Positions 1 to 6,169 of a stretch of DNA of 6,266 bases are shown piece after piece; positions within the stretch are counted from its first letter, which is position 1; every line of letters begins with the position of its first letter. This DNA comes from Saprospiraceae bacterium (lineage in GTDB: Bacteria > Bacteroidota > Bacteroidia > Chitinophagales > Saprospiraceae), in NCBI GenBank assembly GCA_020630045.1, contig JAHDCE010000264.1, positions 1 to 6,266 of the forward strand. The letters are read 5' to 3'. The position numbers and the translations under genes were made by a program. The notes below the pieces were generated by a model. The model did not search any database. It was given only the letters and a program-made list of their open reading frames with translations, and had not been told where the DNA came from.

Positions 1-1
1 C

Positions 2-232
2 TTAATGAGCGAACTCATTGAATCTTTTCAAGAAAACTTGACGCATGATTGAAACCAACCAAGCACGGAATGTTCTTCCATCACTAATGGAATGCAAGGC
101 CTTAAGTGCCTGATACACGGTTTCGTGATATAAGGAGTATGCTCTATCTTTATCGTTCGTTAGATTCGCGGCCACACTTTGCAGTATGACGGCGTTATCA
201 TTAAAGCGCGTGAAAAATTCTTCTCTAGTCAT
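2..232 (-). CDS. Sigma-70 region 2-only small protein (ECF sigma factor-like, possibly truncated)
   Basis: The 76-residue product matches region 2 of ECF sigma factors. It has a helix with LTNDKDRAYSLYHETVYQAL (residues about 24-43), which corresponds to the usual L-T-x-D-x-x-x-A-x-D-L-x-Q-E-T-x-x-x-A-L core-polymerase-binding segment. This is followed by DGRTFRAWLVSIMRQVFL (about 52-69), corresponding to the F-x-A-W-L-x-x-I-M-x-N-x-F helix that reads the -10 element. Known ECF factors are about 160-200 residues and continue into a region 4 HTH for -35 recognition. This frame instead ends in a TAA at 2-4, right after region 2. The usual Q of the QET motif is H here. The ATG at 230-232 is the only sensible start, because the ATG five bases upstream runs into TGA after two codons. 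It is divergent from the acylase gene. It could be a remnant of a sigma gene broken by a nonsense or frameshift mutation, or a real short protein. The sequence beyond base 1 would decide. Family assignment is fairly safe; function is not. Confidence 0.7.
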   Translation of the reverse strand: MTREEFFTRFNDNAVILQSVAANLTNDKDRAYSLYHETVYQALKALHSISDGRTFRAWLVSIMRQVFLKRFNEFAH

Positions 233-274
233 TTCATTTTCTGTTTTGCGGTTAAAAAGGATGATTTGTCTTTA

Positions 275-304
275 CAACGTTAATAGAGTACCGAATCCAC
301 AAAA
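275..304 (-). promoter_or_regulatory. Candidate Bacteroidota promoter for the sigma-like gene
   Basis: Read on the minus strand, TTTTG (300-304) is followed after 17 bp by TAACGTTG (275-282). This matches the Bacteroidota consensus TTG-N17-23-TAnnTTTG at 7 of 8 positions in the -7 element. Transcription would start near 268 and leave a leader of about 36 nt before the ATG at 232. The match was found by eye in AT-rich DNA, so chance is possible. Confidence 0.35.
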
Positions 305-343
305 TATGATGCGCTGTTAGGAAATAATTAACGAAAATTCACA

Positions 344-351
344 TTCTTTTG
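344..351 (+). promoter_or_regulatory. Weak candidate -7 element for the acylase operon
   Basis: TTCTTTTG matches the Bacteroidota -7 consensus TAnnTTTG at 7 of 8 positions and lies 55 bp before the acylase ATG. The only nearby -33-like word, TTAG at 317-320, is about 24 bp away. That is slightly too far, so this is a low-confidence call. A start of transcription a few bases downstream would put the small hairpin at 361-374 at the very 5' end of the mRNA. Confidence 0.22.
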
Positions 352-360
352 AAAGATTCT

Positions 361-374
361 TCGGCGAAAGCCGA
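361..374 (+). other. Small hairpin with GAAA tetraloop in the acylase leader
   Basis: TCGGC, GAAA, GCCGA form a perfect 5-bp stem closed by a GNRA-type tetraloop, 32 bp before the acylase start codon. There is no following T-run, so it does not look like a terminator. It could stabilise the 5' end of the acylase mRNA or be incidental. Confidence 0.4.
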
Positions 375-406
375 TAAATGACAAAAATCTAGTATATCAA
401 TTCATC

Positions 407-2503
407 ATGAACCAAACCATTCTTTCCCTTGCCATTCTCTTGTTTTCATTTTTTCAATTATCAGCCCAAGTCAACCCCAAAGACGTCACCATCGTCCGGG
501 ATAGCTATGGGGTGCCGCATATTTATGCCAAGACGGACGCCGGTATGACTTACGGTCTCGTTTGGGCGGCCTGCGAAGACGATTTCAACTCTATACAAGA
601 AAACTTTTTGGCCATTCGTGGAGAATTGGCTAAGCACAAAGGAAAGGACGGAGCCATCATGGATGTGCTGGCGCATGTGGTCGATGCCCGACCCGCCGCT
701 AGGCGACTTTACAAGGAAGGCGTTTATTCGCCGGAGTTCACCAAAATGCTGAAAGCATATGTCCAAGCGTTCAATGATTACGCAGCGGCGCATCCTGAAA
801 AGGTATGGGACAAAAAAATGCTTCCCGCCACCGAAGAAGATGTAGTGGCGGCACATGTACTCGCTATCTCCATCATAACTACGGTACAATTCAATATTGT
901 CAAGATATTGGAAAACAAAATGGATTTGGATGAAATACCCCAAAGCGCCGGTTCGAATTCCTTCGCCGTCAATAAAGACAAAACCAAGAACGGAGAGACT
1001 TTCCTCGCTATCAATTCCCACCAGCCGTTGGTCGGCCCATATTCATGGTATGAAGCTCATCTCAATAGCGAAGAAAGCGGTATCAATATACAAGGAGCGT
1101 CTTTCCCGGGAGGGATGAGTTTATTTATAGGCGCCAATGAAAATTTGGGATGGTGTCATACCCTCAATTTTCCCGATCACTGCGATGTCTATAAATTGAA
1201 AATGCACCCTTCTAAAAAGAACCATTACGAGTTCGACGGTAAATGGGAAAAACTTGAAAAACATCCCGTCAAACTTCGTGTAAAAGTCGGGCCGATTAAA
1301 ATTCCCGTTCGTAAAATGTTTTACAGGAGTAAGCTGGGCGTCGTCATCAAAAACAAAGATGGCTATTATGCATTGCGCTTTCGCGCGAATATGGAAATCA
1401 TGGCGGCCCAAGGTTGGTACGAATTGAACAAAGCGACCAATTTAGAAGAGTTTAAATCCGTATTGGAAAAACAATACATCCCGGCGACCAATGTCATTTA
1501 TGGCGATAAGGAAGGGAATATTTTTTATGCAAGTATGGGAAATTTTCCTTATCGCGATCCAGCTTACAAATGGGATAAGGTACTGCCCGGAAATAAATCG
1601 GAGTTACTTTGGGGAAATGAGAGACATCCGTTTTCTGAAATGCCGAAACTTGAAAATCCGGCTTCCGGTTATGTATATAATACCAATAATCCACCCTTCA
1701 ATTGTAGTGCGCCGGAAGACAGTCTCGACCCTACAAAATACCAAGGAAAAGGTTTTAATTTTCAAGTGAATGAAAACAATAGGGGAGTGCGGTACCGGTA
1801 TCTCATGGAACAAGAAGATAAAATTGATTATGATGATTTCAAGCGCATCAAATATGACAATGATTATCACAAACCTTTCTACACTTGGGCCATCGCCAAT
1901 GGTGAAGAATTATTCCAAATGGATGAGAACAAATATCCTGATTTGAAGGATATGATATTGAAATTAAAAAAATGGAATCGAAGTGCCGATCCTGAAAATA
2001 TGGAGGCGGCCGTAGCGTCCATCACATTCCATTTATTGGTCAATCATTTATTTAAAATAGGAAGATTGCCGTCACACCAAGAAGTAGAGGTGGATGAGGC
2101 GACTTTCGTCCAATTTTTACGCAAGGGAAAAAAGCATTTAAAAAAACATTTTGGTACCATTGATATTCCCCTAGGAGACTTGCAAAGATTGGTTAGGGAC
2201 AAGGATCATGATTTTCCCGTAGGAGGCATGCCCGAAGTCCTCGCCGCCATGAATTTTAATATGGGTAAAAAAGGTCGCTTAGAAGCCTTTCTAGGAGAAT
2301 GCTTTATCCAAATGGTACAGTGGACGGATGAAGGTGTGAAAATCGAATCTGTCAACGCATTCGGCCAATCACACGTGCCGGGTAATAAACATTATTTGGA
2401 TCAAACGCCCTTGTTTTTAAAACAACAATTAAAACCCATGACCTTAGATAAGGAAGAAGTATTTAAGAACGCTGAACGGGTGTATCATCCGGAAAAAAAA
2501 TGA
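407..2503 (+). CDS. Secreted penicillin acylase-family Ntn hydrolase (AHL/cephalosporin-acylase-like)
   Basis: This is a full-length 698-residue precursor. Residues 1-20 are a signal peptide with a likely cut in LSA-Q. The alpha part (about 21-172) has the family opening VTIVRDSYGVPHIYAKT. The spacer ends at G182-S183, where GSNSFAV carries the nucleophile; family members cut themselves here so that Ser183 becomes the N-terminus of the beta subunit. Counting from Ser183, position beta-23 is His205 (NSHQPLVG), as in AHL and cephalosporin acylases, whereas penicillin G acylases have Gln. The oxyanion segment is GWCHTLN (248-254), and the conserved Asn lies in YNTNNPPF (424-431). DKEGNIFYA (367-375) and HYLDQ (662-666) are further family motifs. 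The predicted reaction is hydrolysis of an amide-linked acyl side chain in the periplasm. The substrate cannot be read from sequence: acyl-homoserine lactone, beta-lactam or acylated peptide are all possible. The start at 407 is supported by the signal peptide; no Shine-Dalgarno is seen. A WG-repeat gene follows at 17 bp. Confidence 0.93.
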   Translation: MNQTILSLAILLFSFFQLSAQVNPKDVTIVRDSYGVPHIYAKTDAGMTYGLVWAACEDDFNSIQENFLAIRGELAKHKGKDGAIMDVLAHVVDARPAARRLYKEGVYSPEFTKMLKAYVQAFNDYAAAHPEKVWDKKMLPATEEDVVAAHVLAISIITTVQFNIVKILENKMDLDEIPQSAGSNSFAVNKDKTKNGETFLAINSHQPLVGPYSWYEAHLNSEESGINIQGASFPGGMSLFIGANENLGWCHTLNFPDHCDVYKLKMHPSKKNHYEFDGKWEKLEKHPVKLRVKVGPIKIPVRKMFYRSKLGVVIKNKDGYYALRFRANMEIMAAQGWYELNKATNLEEFKSVLEKQYIPATNVIYGDKEGNIFYASMGNFPYRDPAYKWDKVLPGNKSELLWGNERHPFSEMPKLENPASGYVYNTNNPPFNCSAPEDSLDPTKYQGKGFNFQVNENNRGVRYRYLMEQEDKIDYDDFKRIKYDNDYHKPFYTWAIANGEELFQMDENKYPDLKDMILKLKKWNRSADPENMEAAVASITFHLLVNHLFKIGRLPSHQEVEVDEATFVQFLRKGKKHLKKHFGTIDIPLGDLQRLVRDKDHDFPVGGMPEVLAAMNFNMGKKGRLEAFLGECFIQMVQWTDEGVKIESVNAFGQSHVPGNKHYLDQTPLFLKQQLKPMTLDKEEVFKNAERVYHPEKK

Positions 2504-2520
2504 ATCAAATTTCTTGAAAA

Positions 2521-3681
2521 ATGAATCCGATAACCCAAATAATTATTCTGTTACTCGTTTCCCTTACGGGAAATATTTACGCACAGAAAATGCATGAATC
2601 TTTCCCATTTTCCAAAAACGGAAAATGGGGGATTTACAATTTCAATTCAAAGCGAATTACTACTACTCCTACCTTTGACTCCCTAGGACTTTTTCAAATC
2701 AGAAAGTCGGATGAGTTCTTGTTCGCGATAGCGAAAAAGAAAGGACGATTCGGTTTGATAGATGACAAAGCGAATACCATTTCCCCATTCGAATGGGACA
2801 GTGTTTTCCTTGCCGGAACCAAGGAGAATGCCGTTGTTCAAAAAGATAGTTTACTGGGTCTAATAGACACCCGAACCGGAGATGTCTTACATCGACCTTA
2901 TTTCAATACGATATCGGATTTTCCGAAAGGGAAAACACCGCTCGCCATTGTCGAAAAAGAAGGCCGAAAGGGCTGTATAAATATCAAGGGAGAAGTGGTC
3001 GCAGATACGAAATATGATTCCATTCAAATCATTAATAAGACAAGTAGACACCTAGAGTTGATATTGTATTTAGACGGTACGCAAAAGTTTATGAATCCAC
3101 AAGGCAATATTACTGCGGATATCGGATTCGAAGAATCCCTTCGGAGAAAAAATAACCCCTTTGTTGTCGCCTTGGATAGAACGCCGGTAGATTGTATTTA
3201 TGAACAAAAAGAGAAAGAAGAAAATGGGAAAAAAGGAGTCGAGCTTATCGCAATATTAAAAAATGAAAATCGAGATACGACAGGTGTGTATTTTATTCCC
3301 GAAATTCAAGAAGTCGTATCCGTCGAATGGCGTTACAGTTTTTTGAAAAAGAAAAAAACAATCTCGTTTTTCATCGTCAAAAAAGAAGATGATTACGGAT
3401 ATGGAGAAACGTATTTTGGTGTTGTTGACACCAAGGGGAATATCCTGACTTTCGTAGGGCAAGATAATATAATAAAGGGAGACGCCAACACTCATTATTG
3501 GTTAGCGGAAGACCGTGGGAAATTCGGTCTCATTAGCGCCTCATCCGGAAAAATGATAGTAGATACGGATTACGATTCTATTGACTTTACATCCTTCGAA
3601 AATTACTTTTATGTAACTAGGGGAGCCTATACCGGATACATCTCCGTTTTTGGTCAAGTCTTGTTGCCTAAAGGGCAATGA
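2521..3681 (+). CDS. Secreted WG-repeat protein
   Basis: The 386-residue protein starts with a signal peptide (1-21, cut likely at IYA-Q), so the product is exported to the periplasm or cell surface. There is no lipobox Cys. The mature part is built of degenerate WG (KWGY-type) repeats. These start with a G-x-x-G-[ILV]-[IV] turn, then a D-x-x-G-x-[IV] turn, and end in Y/F-D-S-[IL]. Clear units lie at about 33-55, 75-95, 109-130, 147-168 and 333-354, with weaker ones near 292-310 and 370-384. A Lys/Glu-rich stretch (208-290) separates the early units from the last. WG repeats are known as beta-rich repeats common in Bacteroidota exported proteins, probably used for binding; no enzymatic role is established. 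It lies 17 bp after the acylase stop on the same strand, so cotranscription is likely. A role as a partner or surface-binding companion of the acylase is inference only. Confidence 0.88.
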   Translation: MNPITQIIILLLVSLTGNIYAQKMHESFPFSKNGKWGIYNFNSKRITTTPTFDSLGLFQIRKSDEFLFAIAKKKGRFGLIDDKANTISPFEWDSVFLAGTKENAVVQKDSLLGLIDTRTGDVLHRPYFNTISDFPKGKTPLAIVEKEGRKGCINIKGEVVADTKYDSIQIINKTSRHLELILYLDGTQKFMNPQGNITADIGFEESLRRKNNPFVVALDRTPVDCIYEQKEKEENGKKGVELIAILKNENRDTTGVYFIPEIQEVVSVEWRYSFLKKKKTISFFIVKKEDDYGYGETYFGVVDTKGNILTFVGQDNIIKGDANTHYWLAEDRGKFGLISASSGKMIVDTDYDSIDFTSFENYFYVTRGAYTGYISVFGQVLLPKGQ

Positions 3682-3710
3682 TTGAATCGAATATGAAAGT
3701 ATGAATTGAA

Positions 3711-3739
3711 GGGCGATTACTAAAACAAATCAATCCCCC
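3711..3739. terminator. Weak hairpin at the convergent gene ends
   Basis: GGGCGATT (3711-3718) pairs with AATCCCCC (3732-3739) in 7 of 8 positions across a 13-nt loop. It spans the 48-bp gap between the WG gene and the convergent HTH gene and reaches into the last codons of the latter. Neither strand shows a following T-run, so it is at best an imperfect bidirectional terminator. No better candidate exists between 3682 and 3729. Confidence 0.25.
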
Positions 3740-5901
3740 ATCACCTGTCTGAATTCCACCAGCTTTTGATTGAGGACAGACTCCTTGATATCGTTGATGG
3801 ATAAGAATACAGAAAACTTGTCCAAATCCCGGAATCCATAACTGATGGCTTGTGTCAACAATGAAATAGCACTTTCATATTCTCCTTGTAGGGCGTCAAA
3901 ACAGGCGGCCTTAAAGAAAATGTTTTTCAAGTCCGGGGACATTTTGTTTTCTTCCTTTAGTGATTCGTTGTTGAGTATTTGTCCTCTTTGATTGAAAAAA
4001 CCGATGAGGTTATTCAATCTTCCAATAAGGGCTTCGCGGATGTCTTCGGGGATTTGTTCGAACCTTTTAGTGAATGGAGCGACCTTTTCAGGCGTTAGGT
4101 TTTCGTACTTTTCTTCCGGGCAATATTCCAATATGATGCGGGAAGCGACCGGCGTTTCGTCCATCCAAGTTGTTCCTACATTCACTCCGCAAAGAATGGA
4201 ACCTTCACTTTTATTGGTTAAAGGTTTGTTGCCTACTTCAATTGAGAACAGGGCGGTTCTGTAAATTTGCGGATTGGAGTTGGTCAATTCGATATTGATT
4301 CTGGATTGTATGCGGTGAGCCCAACCCACACCTTCGTAGCCGTTTTTCCTGTTTTTAAATCGGACGGTACCGAAAGGTGAAATTTCCAATATCCCGACGA
4401 TGATGTCCGGAGCCGGTTCATCCGTTTTTTTCCGGCCGGCGGCATAAATCCTGAAAACCCCTTCAATGCCCGGGCATTTGTCTTCCATGTTTTCGTCATT
4501 GGAAGGTACGAGGAGACTGTCCCTTTTTTGGATGAGATATCGAATGGCTTGCTTGCCAAGAATCGAAAGATGTTCATTGTCGGAATTGGGATGGATGGTT
4601 TCCAAGGGGATATAAGTGGACTCAAGTTCCTCGAATCTTTCCTGACGGGGAACCAGTAGGGCGTACCCGGCTCCGCTTCCTCCGCGTGTTTGGTAGATGA
4701 TTGAAAAATAGCCGTAATACTTATCGTTCGTCTTGTTTTCCGACAAGGGGAAAGTCAATTCTATGTACTTGTTGTTGGCAAGGTTTTTCATCCTGATCAC
4801 CAAGTACCCGGGATTGTTGAATCCTTGGTTCATCACCTCGCCCGAATACGTTCCTTCCGGGTCGAATTGAGTTTTCATTTGACAAATGAATTGTCCGTTT
4901 ATTCCTTCTTTAATAGATAAAACATTACATCCTATCGTAGTGAAAACCTTGTGATTCCGGTATCGGATGTCGGAGGGAAACCGCTCCGGATAATATAAAT
5001 AATATGTACCGACCAGTTGATTGTAGGTTTTCTTATTGTATCGCTTGTATTCGGGAAATTGCCACCTTTCGAGCAGTTGCTCGTCTTTCTCGAGATGGAA
5101 AGGTTCTGCACTGTTCCATAATTTTCGGAATTGGTTTTTCATGTTCGCTGCAAAAGACACATTTTGCTTGGGATTGAAAACGACATGAGTTCCGATTCTA
5201 GATAATTCCTTGAATAAGAAAAAACCTAGAATATATAGGCCGTCCAACATAATCAATTTGACGCCCGGCAACTCATCATACAGTCTGACCTCCAATTTGT
5301 TCCTGATAAAAATGGGGGTGTTAATTAATTCTTGTAGGTCATCTTTGACCCGGTTAAAACCTTTTTCTAAATTGAATCCGACCCCCTTGCTTCGCAAATA
5401 AGTCGCTTGGCTATTGGGATGTAATAACAACAATTGGATTTTTTCTATTGATGCCCAAACCTCGACATCTTGTTCGAGTAAGTTCAACAAGTTAGCATAG
5501 GACTCGCTGCCCCAAGTCGTAATGACCTGAATCGTTTTCGTTTGTCGGAGATTTCGAAGAAACAAATCGCCGTCCATGCCTCTGCTTAGACGGACACCGA
5601 TACCCTTTTCACCGGACTTTTCACCGGTATCGAAAGTATTACCTTCCAAGTCGATAAATACTTCCCGTTCCCGGTCGTAATCGCCTCCGAGTTCCCGAAT
5701 AAGTTGGATGACTTTTCGTTTCAGGTTGTTGGCGTATTTCTCGTTTTCCTTGGCTTTGCTTAAGTAACTGCCCGTGATTCCTAGTTTACGGGCGATGAGT
5801 TTCTGATTGCACTTTTGTTCGGGGTCGTTCCATATTTCAGGTATAAATGAGAGCGCATTTGTTAGGAATGAAATTCCCGGATTGTCGTGTTCGTTTTCCA
5901 T
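3730..5901 (-). CDS. Multidomain HTH regulator: HTH, inactive PLD-like region, duplicated beta-rich domain, TPR-like tail
   Basis: From the ATG at 5899-5901 the protein has 723 residues and no signal peptide or membrane segment, so it is cytoplasmic. In order: a helix-turn-helix at about 31-62 (KLIARKLGITGSYLSKAKEN); a PLD-like alpha/beta region at about 110-268 with IQVITTWGSE, IEKIQLLLLHPNS, VRLYDELPGVKLIMLD and a closing F-x-x-x-F-R-K-L-W. That form is seen in regulators and effectors that keep the fold but lack the catalytic H-x-K motif, and no HxK is present here. Two copies of a beta-rich domain of about 120-130 residues follow (295-425, opening LVGTYYLYYPE; 478-595, opening IEGVFRIYAAGR and ending PVASRIILEY). 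The C-terminus (656-720) resembles a terminal TPR: FKAACFDALQGEYESAISLL, then AISYGFRDLDKF. The protein probably binds DNA and senses a ligand or partner through the middle domains; the ligand is unknown. The start at 5901 is chosen because homology-like sequence begins here. An in-frame ATG at 6040-6042 and a TTG at 6076-6078 would add 47 or 59 atypical residues. The gene converges with the acylase/WG unit and may be autoregulated through the repeats at 5925-5976. Confidence 0.8.
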   Translation of the reverse strand: MENEHDNPGISFLTNALSFIPEIWNDPEQKCNQKLIARKLGITGSYLSKAKENEKYANNLKRKVIQLIRELGGDYDREREVFIDLEGNTFDTGEKSGEKGIGVRLSRGMDGDLFLRNLRQTKTIQVITTWGSESYANLLNLLEQDVEVWASIEKIQLLLLHPNSQATYLRSKGVGFNLEKGFNRVKDDLQELINTPIFIRNKLEVRLYDELPGVKLIMLDGLYILGFFLFKELSRIGTHVVFNPKQNVSFAANMKNQFRKLWNSAEPFHLEKDEQLLERWQFPEYKRYNKKTYNQLVGTYYLYYPERFPSDIRYRNHKVFTTIGCNVLSIKEGINGQFICQMKTQFDPEGTYSGEVMNQGFNNPGYLVIRMKNLANNKYIELTFPLSENKTNDKYYGYFSIIYQTRGGSGAGYALLVPRQERFEELESTYIPLETIHPNSDNEHLSILGKQAIRYLIQKRDSLLVPSNDENMEDKCPGIEGVFRIYAAGRKKTDEPAPDIIVGILEISPFGTVRFKNRKNGYEGVGWAHRIQSRINIELTNSNPQIYRTALFSIEVGNKPLTNKSEGSILCGVNVGTTWMDETPVASRIILEYCPEEKYENLTPEKVAPFTKRFEQIPEDIREALIGRLNNLIGFFNQRGQILNNESLKEENKMSPDLKNIFFKAACFDALQGEYESAISLLTQAISYGFRDLDKFSVFLSINDIKESVLNQKLVEFRQVMGD

Positions 5902-5924
5902 GGTTTTAGCTTGTGTTTCCAGTT

Positions 5925-5976
5925 TTGGAAATTTTAGGAAATTGATTTCGGCGAATTTCCTAAATAATAGGAAATT
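5925..5976. repeat. TAGGAAATT repeat cluster, possible operator of the HTH gene
   Basis: Three exact copies of TAGGAAATT occur in alternating orientation: 5935-5943 (plus), 5954-5962 (as AATTTCCTA) and 5968-5976 (plus). The first two lie in a perfect 11-bp inverted repeat, TTTAGGAAATT (5933-5943) and AATTTCCTAAA (5954-5964), separated by 10 bp. The second and third form a 9-bp inverted repeat with a 5-bp spacer. A partial fourth copy, TTGGAAATT, is at 5925-5933. The cluster sits about 25-75 bp upstream of the chosen start of a gene that encodes an HTH protein, the usual place for an autoregulatory operator. As RNA the same inverted repeats could form competing hairpins. Binding by the encoded protein is inference. 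Confidence 0.55.
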
Positions 5977-6054
5977 AACCAGATTTCTTGATTTTGCCAA
6001 GTTGTGTGCCCCATTTTTACCATATGACTTGTGAAAACACATTGTTATTGCAAG

Positions 6055-6080
6055 TCTTGATTTTTTAACCAAAACCAAGA
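6055..6080 (-). other. AT-rich hairpin upstream of the HTH gene
   Basis: On the minus strand TCTTGGTTTT and AAAATCAAGA pair over 10 positions, including one G-U wobble, around a 6-nt loop. On the plus strand the same element has one mismatch. It is about 155-180 bp upstream of the chosen start and would lie in the leader only if transcription begins further upstream. It may be incidental in AT-rich DNA. Confidence 0.3.
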
Positions 6081-6151
6081 TGGCATGAATCCACTGAGGT
6101 ATGAAAAGGTAGGCGAGCTCTTTCGTATTGTAGAAACTACCAATCCTGAAC

Positions 6152-6169
6152 CGGGGTGATCCCGTTTTT
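6152..6169 (+). terminator. Very short terminator-like hairpin
   Basis: CGGG (6152-6155), a GTGAT loop and CCCG (6161-6164) are followed by five T. The stem is only 4 bp and no plus-strand gene precedes it within the window. An overlapping alternative pairing TCCC (6160-6163) with GGGA (6171-6174) would hide the T-run in a loop. It is noted mainly because it is the most GC-rich structured spot in this AT-rich leader. Confidence 0.15.

Noticed and set aside
461..1021. 186-codon open frame on the minus strand inside the acylase gene
   Set aside because: It is the shadow of a well-supported enzyme gene on the other strand, with no recognisable domain and a Cys/Phe/His-rich random-looking translation.
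2504..2520. Separate promoter for the WG-repeat gene
   Set aside because: The 17-bp gap is too small to hold one, and no TTG/TAnnTTTG pair was noticed at the end of the acylase gene; cotranscription is simpler.
4284..4625. 113-codon minus-strand frame inside the HTH regulator gene
   Set aside because: It overlaps the well-supported domain sequence in another frame and shows no motif.
4299..5604. PLD-like and beta-rich regions as a nuclease effector of a defence system
   Set aside because: No H-x-K catalytic motif, no second PLD half and no neighbouring defence gene; the N-terminal HTH points to regulation.
5933..5976. TAGGAAATT copies as a CRISPR array or transposon ends
   Set aside because: Units are too short, alternate in orientation and have spacers of 5-10 bp; there is no transposase or cas gene and no target-site duplication.
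5807..6034. 75-codon plus-strand frame opposite the 5' end of the HTH gene
   Set aside because: It lies opposite the HTH start and the inverted repeats; its translation mirrors that sequence and has no domain or ribosome-binding signal.
5902..6078. HTH gene starting at the TTG at 6076-6078
   Set aside because: TTG is a poor start, no ribosome-binding signal precedes it, and the extra 59 residues are unlike the rest of the protein and contain the repeat array. The ATG at 5899-5901 is preferred.
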